Part shown: positions 1-6,506 of the stretch, piece by piece
Layout: every line of letters starts with the position of its first letter
Numbering within the stretch: the first letter of the stretch is position 1
Source: Acidimicrobiales bacterium
GTDB taxonomy: Bacteria > Actinomycetota > Acidimicrobiia > Acidimicrobiales > Palsa-688
Length of the DNA stretch: 8,079 bases
Direction: 5' to 3'
Assembly (NCBI GenBank): GCA_030039575.1
Contig: JASHVH010000488.1
Span: 1-8,079, forward strand
The notes under the pieces: generated by a model
Seen by the model: the letters and a program-made list of their open reading frames with translations, nothing else
Told to the model about the DNA's origin: nothing
The model's database searches: none
Translations under genes and position numbers: made by a program

Positions 1-1
1 G

Positions 2-2158
2 ACAGCAGCCAGGCTCATCACCACTTACGGCAGCCTCGACAACATTTACGCCCACCTCGACGAGCTGACGCCACGGCTGCGAGAGTCCCTGATCTCGTCG
101 GAGAGCTCGGTGCGAAGCAACGCCAAAGCGACCCCGCTGGTACGCGACCTGCCGGTCTCGTTCGACCTGGACGAGGCCGCAGTGGGCGGGTGGGACGTGG
201 CGGAGCTGCGCCGGTTGTTCGAGTTCCTCGAGTTCCGGACCCTCTGGGAGCGCCTGGCTGAGGCCACGGGGGCCGGGAAAATGGACCTGGCGTCGGCTGG
301 CCCTCCACCAGGCCGCCCCCTGACCGTCGCGCTTGAACGGTTGGACAACGCCGAGAGCGCCCTCCACCGCCTTCACGAATGGGCACACGAAGGGGCGTCC
401 CTGGCGGTCGCCGCCTCGTGGGAGGGGCGGGAGGGCCGTTCGTCCCTGACGGGGCTGGCTTTTGCGGAGGTCTCCCACTCAGGCGCCGAAAACCCTGAGG
501 CAGCGGGAGCGGCGGGAGCGGACAAGGGCACGGGGGCGGACGACGCGGTAACAGCCTGGTGGGTCGGCCAGGAACTCCTGTCCCATGTGGACGTAAAGCG
601 AGCGCTCGAGGGCCTCCTCGGCCCCGAGGGAGCCCAGGTGTCGGCTCACGATGCCAAAGCCGTCATGAGAGGGCTGGCCGCCGTCGGGGTTGATTTCTAC
701 AACCTCCAGCTGGACACCTCGATCGCGGCCTACCTGGTCGACCCGGCGGGCGACCAGTACTTGCTCGAGGATCTGGCCGCCCGCTACGCCGGGATCGGCC
801 TGGCCCCGGCGGGCACGACGCCGGCCGGGCAGCTCGACCTGTCGGGCCCGGGCGACCCGGCGCTGCTGGCCGCCGAACGTGCCGGCGCCGTCGCCCGCCT
901 CGTCGGGCCGCTGTCGGCGGCACTGTCTGCGAGGGGCATGTCGCGCCTGTACGACGAGGTCGAGCGGCCCCTGGTGAGGGTCCTGGCCCGGATGGAACTC
1001 GTCGGCGTTCGGGTCGACACTGCCGAGCTCTCGCGCCTGGCCCGCGTACTGGCAGAGGAAGCGCACTCGCTCGAGCGGCAAGTGCACGAGCTGGCCGGCG
1101 GCCCGTTCCTGGTCAACTCGGTCCAGCAACTGCGCGAGGTCCTGTACGGCAAGTTGGGCCTCACGCCGGGGAAGAAGACCAAGACCGGCTTTTCGACGGA
1201 CAACCAGACGCTGGAAAAGCTGCGTGACGAGCACCCCATAATCCCGGCCATCCTGCGGTACAGGGAGGTGGAAAAGCTGCGTTCCACCTATACCGACGCC
1301 CTCCTGGCTGAAGTGGGCCCGGACGGTCGGATCCATGCGACCTTCAACCAGACAGTGGCGCGCACGGGCCGGCTTTCCTCCGACGCGCCCAACTTGCACA
1401 ACATCCCCATCAGGTCAGAGGAGGGCCGCCAGCTGCGGCGGGTTTTTGTGCCGGCCGAGGGCTTTCGGCTGCTCGTCGCCGACTACAACCAGATCGAGTT
1501 GCGGGTTATCGCCCACCTGGCCCAGGACCCCGGCTTGATCGAAGCCTTCAGCACGGGGGCGGACATCCACCGGATGACGGCGGCCCGCATCTTCGGGGTC
1601 GACCCCCATGACGTGACCATCGGGATGCGTTCGAAGGCCAAGATGGTCTCCTACGGCCTGGCCTACGGGATGGAAGCGTACGGGCTGGCGCAGCGCCTGG
1701 GCATCGAGGTGGACGAGGCAGCCGAGATCCTGACGGCCTATTTCGACAGCTTCCCCCGGGTCCGGGCCTACATGGACGAGGTCGTGGCCGATGCTCGCGA
1801 CAAGGGGTACACCGAGACCCTGTTCGGGCGGCGCCGGCTCATACCCGAGCTTGCGTCGCAGCGCTACCAGGTGCGGATGGCGGGGGAACGCCAAGCCATG
1901 AACGCAGGTATCCAGGGGCTGGCCGCCGACATCTTCAAGGCAGCGCTGGTGCGCCTGGACGCCCGCCTGGGCGAACAGAGCCTTCGTAGCAGGCTCATCC
2001 TGCAGGTTCACGACGAGGTCCTCCTCGAGGTACCTCCGGACGAGGAGGAAGTGGCGACAAAGGTGACGCTGGAAGCAATGCAAGGGGCGGCACTGTTGTC
2101 GGTCCCGCTCGAAGTGAACGTCTCCTGGGGCGAGAGCTGGGCGGACGCCAAGGGCTGA
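2..2158 (+). CDS. polA: DNA polymerase I, 5'-truncated by the window edge
   Basis: Family A DNA polymerase for Okazaki-fragment processing and repair synthesis. The reading frame is open from base 2, so the start lies upstream; 718 residues are visible. The first ~36 residues are the end of the 5'-nuclease domain (TAARLITTYGSLDNIYAHLD). A 3'-5' exonuclease-like domain follows, but the exo I Asp-x-Glu is replaced around 410-418 (A-A-S), so proofreading is probably absent, as in many actinobacterial Pol I enzymes. The polymerase domain starts near 960 and has ARTGRLSS at about 1360-1383, motif A DYNQIELR at 1481-1504, the O-helix R-x3-K-x3-Y-G from 1628, and motif C HDE at 2009-2017, so the catalytic Asp residues are present. 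Tyr at 1652-1654 stands where E. coli has Phe762; mycobacterial Pol I also has Tyr there. An Ala/Gly-rich stretch at about 485-545 looks like a lineage-specific loop. The gene ends ...SWADAKG with TGA, a normal family end point. Confidence 0.97.
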   Translation, partial: TAARLITTYGSLDNIYAHLDELTPRLRESLISSESSVRSNAKATPLVRDLPVSFDLDEAAVGGWDVAELRRLFEFLEFRTLWERLAEATGAGKMDLASAGPPPGRPLTVALERLDNAESALHRLHEWAHEGASLAVAASWEGREGRSSLTGLAFAEVSHSGAENPEAAGAAGADKGTGADDAVTAWWVGQELLSHVDVKRALEGLLGPEGAQVSAHDAKAVMRGLAAVGVDFYNLQLDTSIAAYLVDPAGDQYLLEDLAARYAGIGLAPAGTTPAGQLDLSGPGDPALLAAERAGAVARLVGPLSAALSARGMSRLYDEVERPLVRVLARMELVGVRVDTAELSRLARVLAEEAHSLERQVHELAGGPFLVNSVQQLREVLYGKLGLTPGKKTKTGFSTDNQTLEKLRDEHPIIPAILRYREVEKLRSTYTDALLAEVGPDGRIHATFNQTVARTGRLSSDAPNLHNIPIRSEEGRQLRRVFVPAEGFRLLVADYNQIELRVIAHLAQDPGLIEAFSTGADIHRMTAARIFGVDPHDVTIGMRSKAKMVSYGLAYGMEAYGLAQRLGIEVDEAAEILTAYFDSFPRVRAYMDEVVADARDKGYTETLFGRRRLIPELASQRYQVRMAGERQAMNAGIQGLAADIFKAALVRLDARLGEQSLRSRLILQVHDEVLLEVPPDEEEVATKVTLEAMQGAALLSVPLEVNVSWGESWADAKG

Positions 2159-2193
2159 CGACGCCACCGGGGCACGGCTACGGCCCAGCTGAA

Positions 2194-2229
2194 GAGGCCG
2201 ACGAGGCCAACGAGGCCAACGAGGCCAAG
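2194..2229. repeat. 9-bp tandem repeat, four units
   Basis: Four consecutive 9-bp units read gaggccgac, gaggccaac, gaggccaac and gaggccaag. They begin 36 bases after the polA stop. The unit is a multiple of three, so every frame stays open. In the polA frame it would give Arg-Pro-Thr repeats, and in the next frame Glu-Ala-Asn/Asp repeats with very actinobacterial codons. Looser gaggcc copies continue to about 2285. No function can be assigned. Confidence 0.85.
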
Positions 2230-2329
2230 ACAGACAAGGCCGGGACCGAAGAGGCCGGCCCAGGGCCGCAGAGGCTGGCCGAGGGCGGCAGGTGCCAACG
2301 CCCCGGGACACAGGGCCAGAAATGGACAA

Positions 2330-2389
2330 ATGAAGGTGAAGAAGGCTGCTCAACTTGGTAACGGCCTGATGCCGATAGAACACCTGTGA
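2330..2389 (+). CDS. Possible 19-codon leader ORF overlapping the cyclase start
   Basis: ATG at 2330 opens a 19-residue basic peptide starting MKVKKAAQLG. Its TGA (2387-2389) overlaps the GTG of the diguanylate cyclase (2386-2388) as GTGA, the classic arrangement for translational coupling. The cyclase GTG has no visible Shine-Dalgarno sequence of its own, which makes a coupled start attractive. Against it, the leader's own ribosome-binding site is weak (ATGGAC very close to the ATG), the peptide is too short to test for coding bias, and short ORFs are common by chance in GC-rich DNA. It is listed because it bears on the choice of the downstream start. Confidence 0.25.
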   Translation: MKVKKAAQLGNGLMPIEHL

Positions 2390-3999
2390 CTACTGGCACA
2401 GGCCCGCGGGCGGACATGGACGCCTTGTACCACCGTGCGGACACTGCCGCGTCCGAAGAAGAACGAGCCCAATGCCTGCGCGACATCGAGGTCGCCCTGA
2501 CCGCGGTCGACGAGCCCTGGCAACGGGCGCGCTTGTTGATGTGCCGGACCAGGGTGCGCTCGAGCCGGTGGCAAACCCGGCAGGTGCTCCAAGACTCGCT
2601 GGCCGCCATGTCGCTGTTCGAGGAGGCCGGCGACACGGACGGTGCTCTGGAGGCTGCCAGCCTGGGGGCGGCGTTCGCGTCCCGATTGGGCGAGATGTCG
2701 CTGGCAGCGGAACTGGCAACCAGTTGCATCCTTTCCATGGGCTTTATAGAGCAGGACAACGTCCTGGCCGAAGTGGCGAACCGGCTCGGGATCTTTTGTT
2801 ACTCGTTCCTTGACTACGACCGCGCCATCGAACAGTTCGAGGTTTCCCTGGCTTCCGCCGAGCGCTGCGGCGATGCCTGGATGATCTGCCGTCAGCTGCA
2901 CAACATCGCCGAAGCCCACCTGCTGGCCGTCCGGCAGGACAGGGCATCCGGGCAGGGAGACGGCCGTTACGACCGCTTCGGTGCCGACCGGCTCCAAGAA
3001 GCCGAGCAGGTGGTAAAGCGGCTGGACGACGAGGCGACCGACGAGATCAAGGCCCAGCTCGGCGTGCAAAGGCTCGAGGCCGAGCTGCTGGTCGAGTTGG
3101 GCCTCCCGGCCGCCGCGCTCGACGTGCTGAAGGGGGCCGCCGGCGGTTCGGACGCCATCGTGTGGGCGGCCGGACGGGCGGACGCAAAGCTGACCGAAGC
3201 ACGCGCCCTTCGAGCACTGGGCCGGTCGGCGGAGGCGGTGGCCGCCGCCAGTAGCGCCGCCGAACTGGCTGAGCGCAGCGACGACCTTCACGACACGATG
3301 CTCATCCTCGATGAGCTGGTCGCCGCTGAGGCCGACGCCGGCGACCTCGACCGGGCGCTGGCGGACGCCCTGGAGCTGAAGCGGCGGATGTGGGCCATCC
3401 ACCGGAGGCAGACCGGCCAGGTGGTCGAGCAAGTCTGGGCGCGCGCGGCTCTCGAGCAGGAGCGCCGGTCGCTGGAAGCCCAGACTGCGGCCGCCATCCG
3501 GTCCGCTGAAGAGGACGCACTCACGCGGATAGGCAACCGCCGTCTAATCGAGCGGGTCCTGGGCGACGTAGCCGAGAACACGGAGCCGCTGGCGCTCCTC
3601 ATGGCCGACATCGACCACTTCAAGCGCATCAACGACACCTTTGGGCACGAAGTGGGCGACCATGTGCTGCGTGCCCTCGGTCGTATCCTGGCGGCCGACG
3701 CCCGGGCCGGTCAGGTCGTGGTCCGCTACGGAGGGGAGGAGTTCGTCTTCGCCCTCCCTTCGGTCGAACTGGGGGCGGCCAGGGACTTTGCCGAACGCAT
3801 CCGCCTGAAGGTCAAGTCCTATCCCTGGCGCAGCCTCGACCCGCGCCTGGTAGTGACGGTCAGCATCGGCGTTGCCTGCGGGCCCGCCGGCAGCTGGCGT
3901 TCGGTCCTGGCCGCCGCCGACCGGGCCCTCTACCTTGCCAAGCGCCGGGGCCGGAACCGGGTCGAGGTCGCCCAGCGGGTCGGGAAGCGGACGGCGTAG
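2386..3999 (+). CDS. Diguanylate cyclase with N-terminal TPR-like sensor region (GGDEF protein)
   Basis: A 537-residue cytosolic protein predicted to make cyclic di-GMP from two GTP. It has no signal peptide or membrane segment. Residues ~10-330 are Ala/Leu/Glu-rich helical pairs typical of TPR-like repeats; the clearest is residues 125-163, which contain DYDRAIEQFE. A charged helix at ~345-376, probably a coiled-coil signalling helix, leads into the GGDEF domain. That domain has DALTRIGNRR (377-386), metal- and substrate-binding D408, N416 and D425 in PleD-like spacing, and the active-site loop GGEEF at 449-453, so catalysis is likely intact. The inhibitory I-site, normally RxxD nine residues before the loop, reads R440-A-G-Q443. 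There is no EAL or HD-GYP domain. GTG at 2386 is the first start after an in-frame stop at 2359; ATG at 2416 is an alternative, and neither has a good ribosome-binding site. The TPR region suggests control by a protein partner, which is inference. Confidence 0.93.
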   Translation: MTTGTGPRADMDALYHRADTAASEEERAQCLRDIEVALTAVDEPWQRARLLMCRTRVRSSRWQTRQVLQDSLAAMSLFEEAGDTDGALEAASLGAAFASRLGEMSLAAELATSCILSMGFIEQDNVLAEVANRLGIFCYSFLDYDRAIEQFEVSLASAERCGDAWMICRQLHNIAEAHLLAVRQDRASGQGDGRYDRFGADRLQEAEQVVKRLDDEATDEIKAQLGVQRLEAELLVELGLPAAALDVLKGAAGGSDAIVWAAGRADAKLTEARALRALGRSAEAVAAASSAAELAERSDDLHDTMLILDELVAAEADAGDLDRALADALELKRRMWAIHRRQTGQVVEQVWARAALEQERRSLEAQTAAAIRSAEEDALTRIGNRRLIERVLGDVAENTEPLALLMADIDHFKRINDTFGHEVGDHVLRALGRILAADARAGQVVVRYGGEEFVFALPSVELGAARDFAERIRLKVKSYPWRSLDPRLVVTVSIGVACGPAGSWRSVLAAADRALYLAKRRGRNRVEVAQRVGKRTA

Positions 4000-4058
4000 C
4001 AGAGAGGCCTCCGTCACCTCTTCGGCGGGCCGCCCAAAAGAACGTGCCCACCTCAGAG

Positions 4059-4084
4059 CCGACGGCGCCTCTCCGTCGGGTCTC
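4059..4084 (+). terminator. Putative hairpin terminator downstream of the cyclase
   Basis: Perfect 7-bp GC-rich stem ccgacgg (4059-4065) with ccgtcgg (4073-4079) and a 7-base loop. It can be lengthened by gag (4056-4058) with ctc (4082-4084) across a two-base bulge. It lies 60 bases after the cyclase stop. No U-tract follows, so it would be an actinobacterial-type hairpin without a tail, or part of a Rho-dependent end. Confidence 0.45.
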
Positions 4085-4197
4085 AGACGCCCGTTGATTA
4101 CCGGTTGGCCATTCACTGCCCACCTCAACGATCAGACTGCAGCCGACTTTTCACCCGGCCGGTCGCATAGTTCGCTGATCGGAGCCTACGGGCCGAA

Positions 4198-4240
4198 CTG
4201 GGAACGAAAAGTGGGCTCTCGGCCACCTTTTCATTCCCAG
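4198..4240. repeat. Long imperfect inverted repeat, about 16-bp stem
   Basis: The left arm at 4198-4214 (ctgggaacgaaaagtgg) pairs with the right arm at 4223-4240 (ccaccttttcattcccag). There is one mismatch (4205 against 4233) and one bulged base near 4226, with an 8-base loop. This is the strongest secondary structure in the non-coding part of the window. No U-run follows on either strand. It could be a bidirectional terminator between convergent genes, a small-RNA hairpin or an intergenic palindromic repeat. A second tract at 4146-4156 can pair with its left arm (acttttc with gaaaagt), giving an alternative fold. Confidence 0.7.
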
Positions 4241-4387
4241 ATACCAAACACGGACTTGTCGGCCCATGGAATGTCTCCGACGAACCTGATCTGACTGGGC
4301 TCGATGTAGGGCCTCTAACCTGCCACGCAGACTCGCCCCACCAGCCCCGACAGGTCAATTAATCGTGGGCTTATAGGGATGGACGAG

Positions 4388-4434
4388 CGCCTGAGAGACG
4401 GGACCGTTCTTTTAGGCGGGCCGGCCCTCAGGCG
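4388..4434 (-). terminator. Putative terminator hairpin for the minus-strand operon
   Basis: Perfect 8-bp inverted repeat cgcctgag (4388-4395) and ctcaggcg (4427-4434), with a 31-base interior that contains the palindrome gggccggccc (4418-4427). It starts about 50 bases beyond the membrane-protein stop on the minus strand. The large interior and the lack of a U-tract make it an atypical terminator; the position fits but the function is inference. A smaller hairpin, cctc-ccc-gagg, sits at 4441-4451. Confidence 0.35.
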
Positions 4435-4484
4435 TCGGCTCCTCCCCGAGGACGCAAGAAAGCTGGCCGGGCCTGATGTTGGGC

Positions 4485-6506
4485 TTAGAGAGCGCCGGCG
4501 ACGTAGGCGACGTGGCCGGTGGCGATGTCGTGGTTGGGCGGTAAGTTTTTCCAGACGTAGGTGAAAAAGGCGTCGTGGCTATTGACTGGGACCTGCCCGA
4601 GGAGCCCTTCCAACCAGGCGACGAGCTGAGCCTGGTCGTTGGGGGTCATCGCCGGCAAACCCGAGTAGGGGTACTCCGGGGCCACAATTATCTCTTTTAT
4701 GTGCAATTTCTTGATGTCGGCGGCGGCCTCGGCCCTGACCGCCGCCGTCAGCGGCGGCAAAGGCTGCCCGGGTTGGCCGACCTTCACAATCAGCGGCTGG
4801 TGGCCCACATCACCCTTGTTTGTGCCGGTCATGCCCGTAGCCGTGGGCATGGCGTAACAGAACTTCGACTCGGCTTGCCAGCGCAGTGACATTTCGTCCA
4901 TGGCCGGCAAGACGAGCGCCACAGGCCGGGGCGACACTTGCGGCCCGGACGTCGGGCGGGGGCAGGCCAAGCCGGTCGAAAATGCCGTGTACATCGGGCT
5001 GGCGCCGGCGGGGTAGTTGGTAATCGGCACAAGAGCTAAGAGGCCGACCCCCGCCAGTGCCCAACCACCGGCTCTGGCCGGTAACTTGAACCGCCTGAGC
5101 TCGTCCAACCCGATGGCCACCAGCCAGCCCGTGGCGAGGAACGTCATCGATGCGAACCGGTCGGGCAGCAGGTTTTTGAGCAAAGGCAAGTCCTGGAGCC
5201 ATGCGTCCGGCAGTTCGAGGGTAGTGGTATGGCCCAGCACGTGCAGTGACGGGCCTAACGACAGGAGCGCCATACCTGCCGCGACCGAGAAAGCGACCCA
5301 AGTGACGCGTCGACGCCGGGCGATGACAAGAGTAAGGAGCACGAAGAGAAGCAGCGGGATGCCGATGTACGCGTCCTGCTCCGAGCCGTTGTGGGGCCTG
5401 AACTGATTACTCAGGTTGAGCGCGAAGGCTGGGGCAAACTTGTCGATGTTGGTGGGTACGACGAAATTGAGCAGGTCGTTTACGTACACGTTTTTGACGT
5501 GGGCGTCCTGGACCCTGTCGGGCCCGAGGAACTGATAGGCAAGGAACGGAAAGGACAATATGAGGAACGAGCCGCCGGCAACCACGAGGCCCTTCGCCGC
5601 GTACCGTACGTGCGGGAAGATGGCCCGGTCGTTGATGGCGAGCAACACGAACAGAGCGATCACCGCCGCCACGGCCATCACGGTCAGCACTTCCTCCCCT
5701 GTGAGCAATTGCGCCCACGCCAGGCCGCCGAGCATCAGGCCGTCGACCCACGGTTTGCTGGCCTGCACCACAAGTAGCCGGTCGAGGACGATCAGCACGA
5801 GCGGCGCGATCATGACAAATGTCTGAGCCAGGTGACCGACTGATTGCGCCACCATGTAAGACGAGAAACCGAAGACAAACGCTCCCGCCAACGACGGCAA
5901 CGGCGCGGTCCAGCGTCGGAAGGCCATGTACGCGAAGGTGGTGCACAGCGCGGGGGCGGCCGTGGCCAGGACGTTGTACGAGAAGGCCGCTCCGAAGATC
6001 ACCGTGATGGGCGACATTAGGAAGCTCGGCAAAATTAACGATGTGTTCCACATCAAGTTGACGCCGTGGGGGAAGTTCGCGATCGTGGTCCCGAGCGGGT
6101 TCAGCCCGTGCCCGATGGCATAGGGGATCCAGCCGAGGAACCAGGTGTACTCGTCGGCGTCGCCCCAGACCCCTACCTGCGTACTAAATGGGTGCCGCCA
6201 GGCGTTGTGGAAGACAAGGGCGGCCAGAAAGGTTGAGAGAGCCAGTACCACCAGCACTTCCTGCCAGCTCGCCCTGCCCCGCCGGACGGCGGGAACGGCC
6301 GACGCCTGAGCGGCGATGCCTGTTGGTGCGTCGGCCGACGCGTCCCGGCCGGCTTGTCCCGTGACCGGAGGCGCCGTGACGCTATAAACACTCGATTGCG
6401 ACCGCGGCATTTCGAGCGCGTGCGCTGGCGTTGGCGATTCAGGGGGCAAGATCTGGCTCGCTAACCGTTGGCATGCGGGGGACTCGGGTCGTTTTCTACA
6501 GGGCAC
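4485..6506 (-). CDS. Polytopic membrane protein, GT-C glycosyltransferase-like
   Basis: A 673-residue integral membrane protein. Residues 1-80 are hydrophilic and Ala/Pro-rich, presumably cytoplasmic. I count about eleven to twelve hydrophobic segments: near 82-101, 154-174, 177-197, 203-222, 226-246, two in 254-292, 304-325, 381-397, 402-422, 451-467 and 481-497. The last ~170 residues are soluble and probably extracytoplasmic. The first large loop after the first membrane segment holds an acidic motif, GDADEY (115-120), followed by an aromatic-rich stretch. This layout matches GT-C enzymes, which use polyprenyl-phosphate sugars and carry an acidic catalytic residue in that loop. The later PDRFASMTF...GLDEL segment (448-470) also recurs in such membrane proteins. 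The exact family and substrate are not recognised. The GTG start at 6506 is preferred for its good ribosome-binding site and TAGTG overlap with prpC; an internal ATG at 6410 (residue 33) has none. A transporter or a catalytically dead paralogue cannot be excluded. Confidence 0.8.
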   Translation of the reverse strand: MPCRKRPESPACQRLASQILPPESPTPAHALEMPRSQSSVYSVTAPPVTGQAGRDASADAPTGIAAQASAVPAVRRGRASWQEVLVVLALSTFLAALVFHNAWRHPFSTQVGVWGDADEYTWFLGWIPYAIGHGLNPLGTTIANFPHGVNLMWNTSLILPSFLMSPITVIFGAAFSYNVLATAAPALCTTFAYMAFRRWTAPLPSLAGAFVFGFSSYMVAQSVGHLAQTFVMIAPLVLIVLDRLLVVQASKPWVDGLMLGGLAWAQLLTGEEVLTVMAVAAVIALFVLLAINDRAIFPHVRYAAKGLVVAGGSFLILSFPFLAYQFLGPDRVQDAHVKNVYVNDLLNFVVPTNIDKFAPAFALNLSNQFRPHNGSEQDAYIGIPLLLFVLLTLVIARRRRVTWVAFSVAAGMALLSLGPSLHVLGHTTTLELPDAWLQDLPLLKNLLPDRFASMTFLATGWLVAIGLDELRRFKLPARAGGWALAGVGLLALVPITNYPAGASPMYTAFSTGLACPRPTSGPQVSPRPVALVLPAMDEMSLRWQAESKFCYAMPTATGMTGTNKGDVGHQPLIVKVGQPGQPLPPLTAAVRAEAAADIKKLHIKEIIVAPEYPYSGLPAMTPNDQAQLVAWLEGLLGQVPVNSHDAFFTYVWKNLPPNHDIATGHVAYVAGAL

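Larger units (their letters stand above)
4000..4484. other. 485-base gap between convergent genes, no convincing gene
   Basis: The cyclase and the membrane-protein gene converge on this stretch, so only terminators are required here. It is less GC-rich than its surroundings in places (for example 4355-4378) and holds three clear inverted repeats, listed separately. Short ORFs exist on both strands (such as + 4379-4564 and - 4125-4358), but they show no family resemblance and no normally spaced ribosome-binding site. I found no tRNA fold. The tract could hold an unannotated small RNA or the remains of a lost gene; the sequence alone does not decide. Confidence 0.7.

Noticed and set aside
479..1399. 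Long minus-strand open frame opposite polA (and similar ones at 1415-2383 and 2350-3432)
   Set aside because: These are antisense shadows of clear genes in GC-rich DNA. Their translations are rich in Arg, Gly and Pro with no domain resemblance, while the + strand genes carry intact catalytic motifs.
4279..4310. Fragment resembling the 3' half of a TPP riboswitch (gaacctgatctg ... gtaggg)
   Set aside because: The upstream CTGAGA-containing half and the closing stems are missing, the following bases do not form the expected helix, and no thiamine gene lies downstream.
4125..4358. Minus-strand ORF of 77 codons in the convergent gap
   Set aside because: It is low in recognisable structure, spans the long hairpin, and has no convincing ribosome-binding site or family resemblance.
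4354..4376. AT-rich stretch read as a -35/-10 promoter pair (gtcaat / ttatag)
   Set aside because: The spacing is about 11 bases rather than 16-18, the -35 match is poor, and no gene follows on that strand.
4430..4475. Possible c-di-GMP-I riboswitch piece (ggacgcaa ... ccgggcct) near a cyclase gene
   Set aside because: The conserved GGCAAACC-type first half and the tetraloop-receptor layout are absent, and it lies downstream of the cyclase, within the 3' region of the opposing gene, with no gene to control.
4379..4564. Short + strand ORF of 61 codons starting ATG after tataggg
   Set aside because: It overlaps the membrane-protein 3' end antisense, its AGGG is too close to the ATG, and the product is mostly Arg runs.
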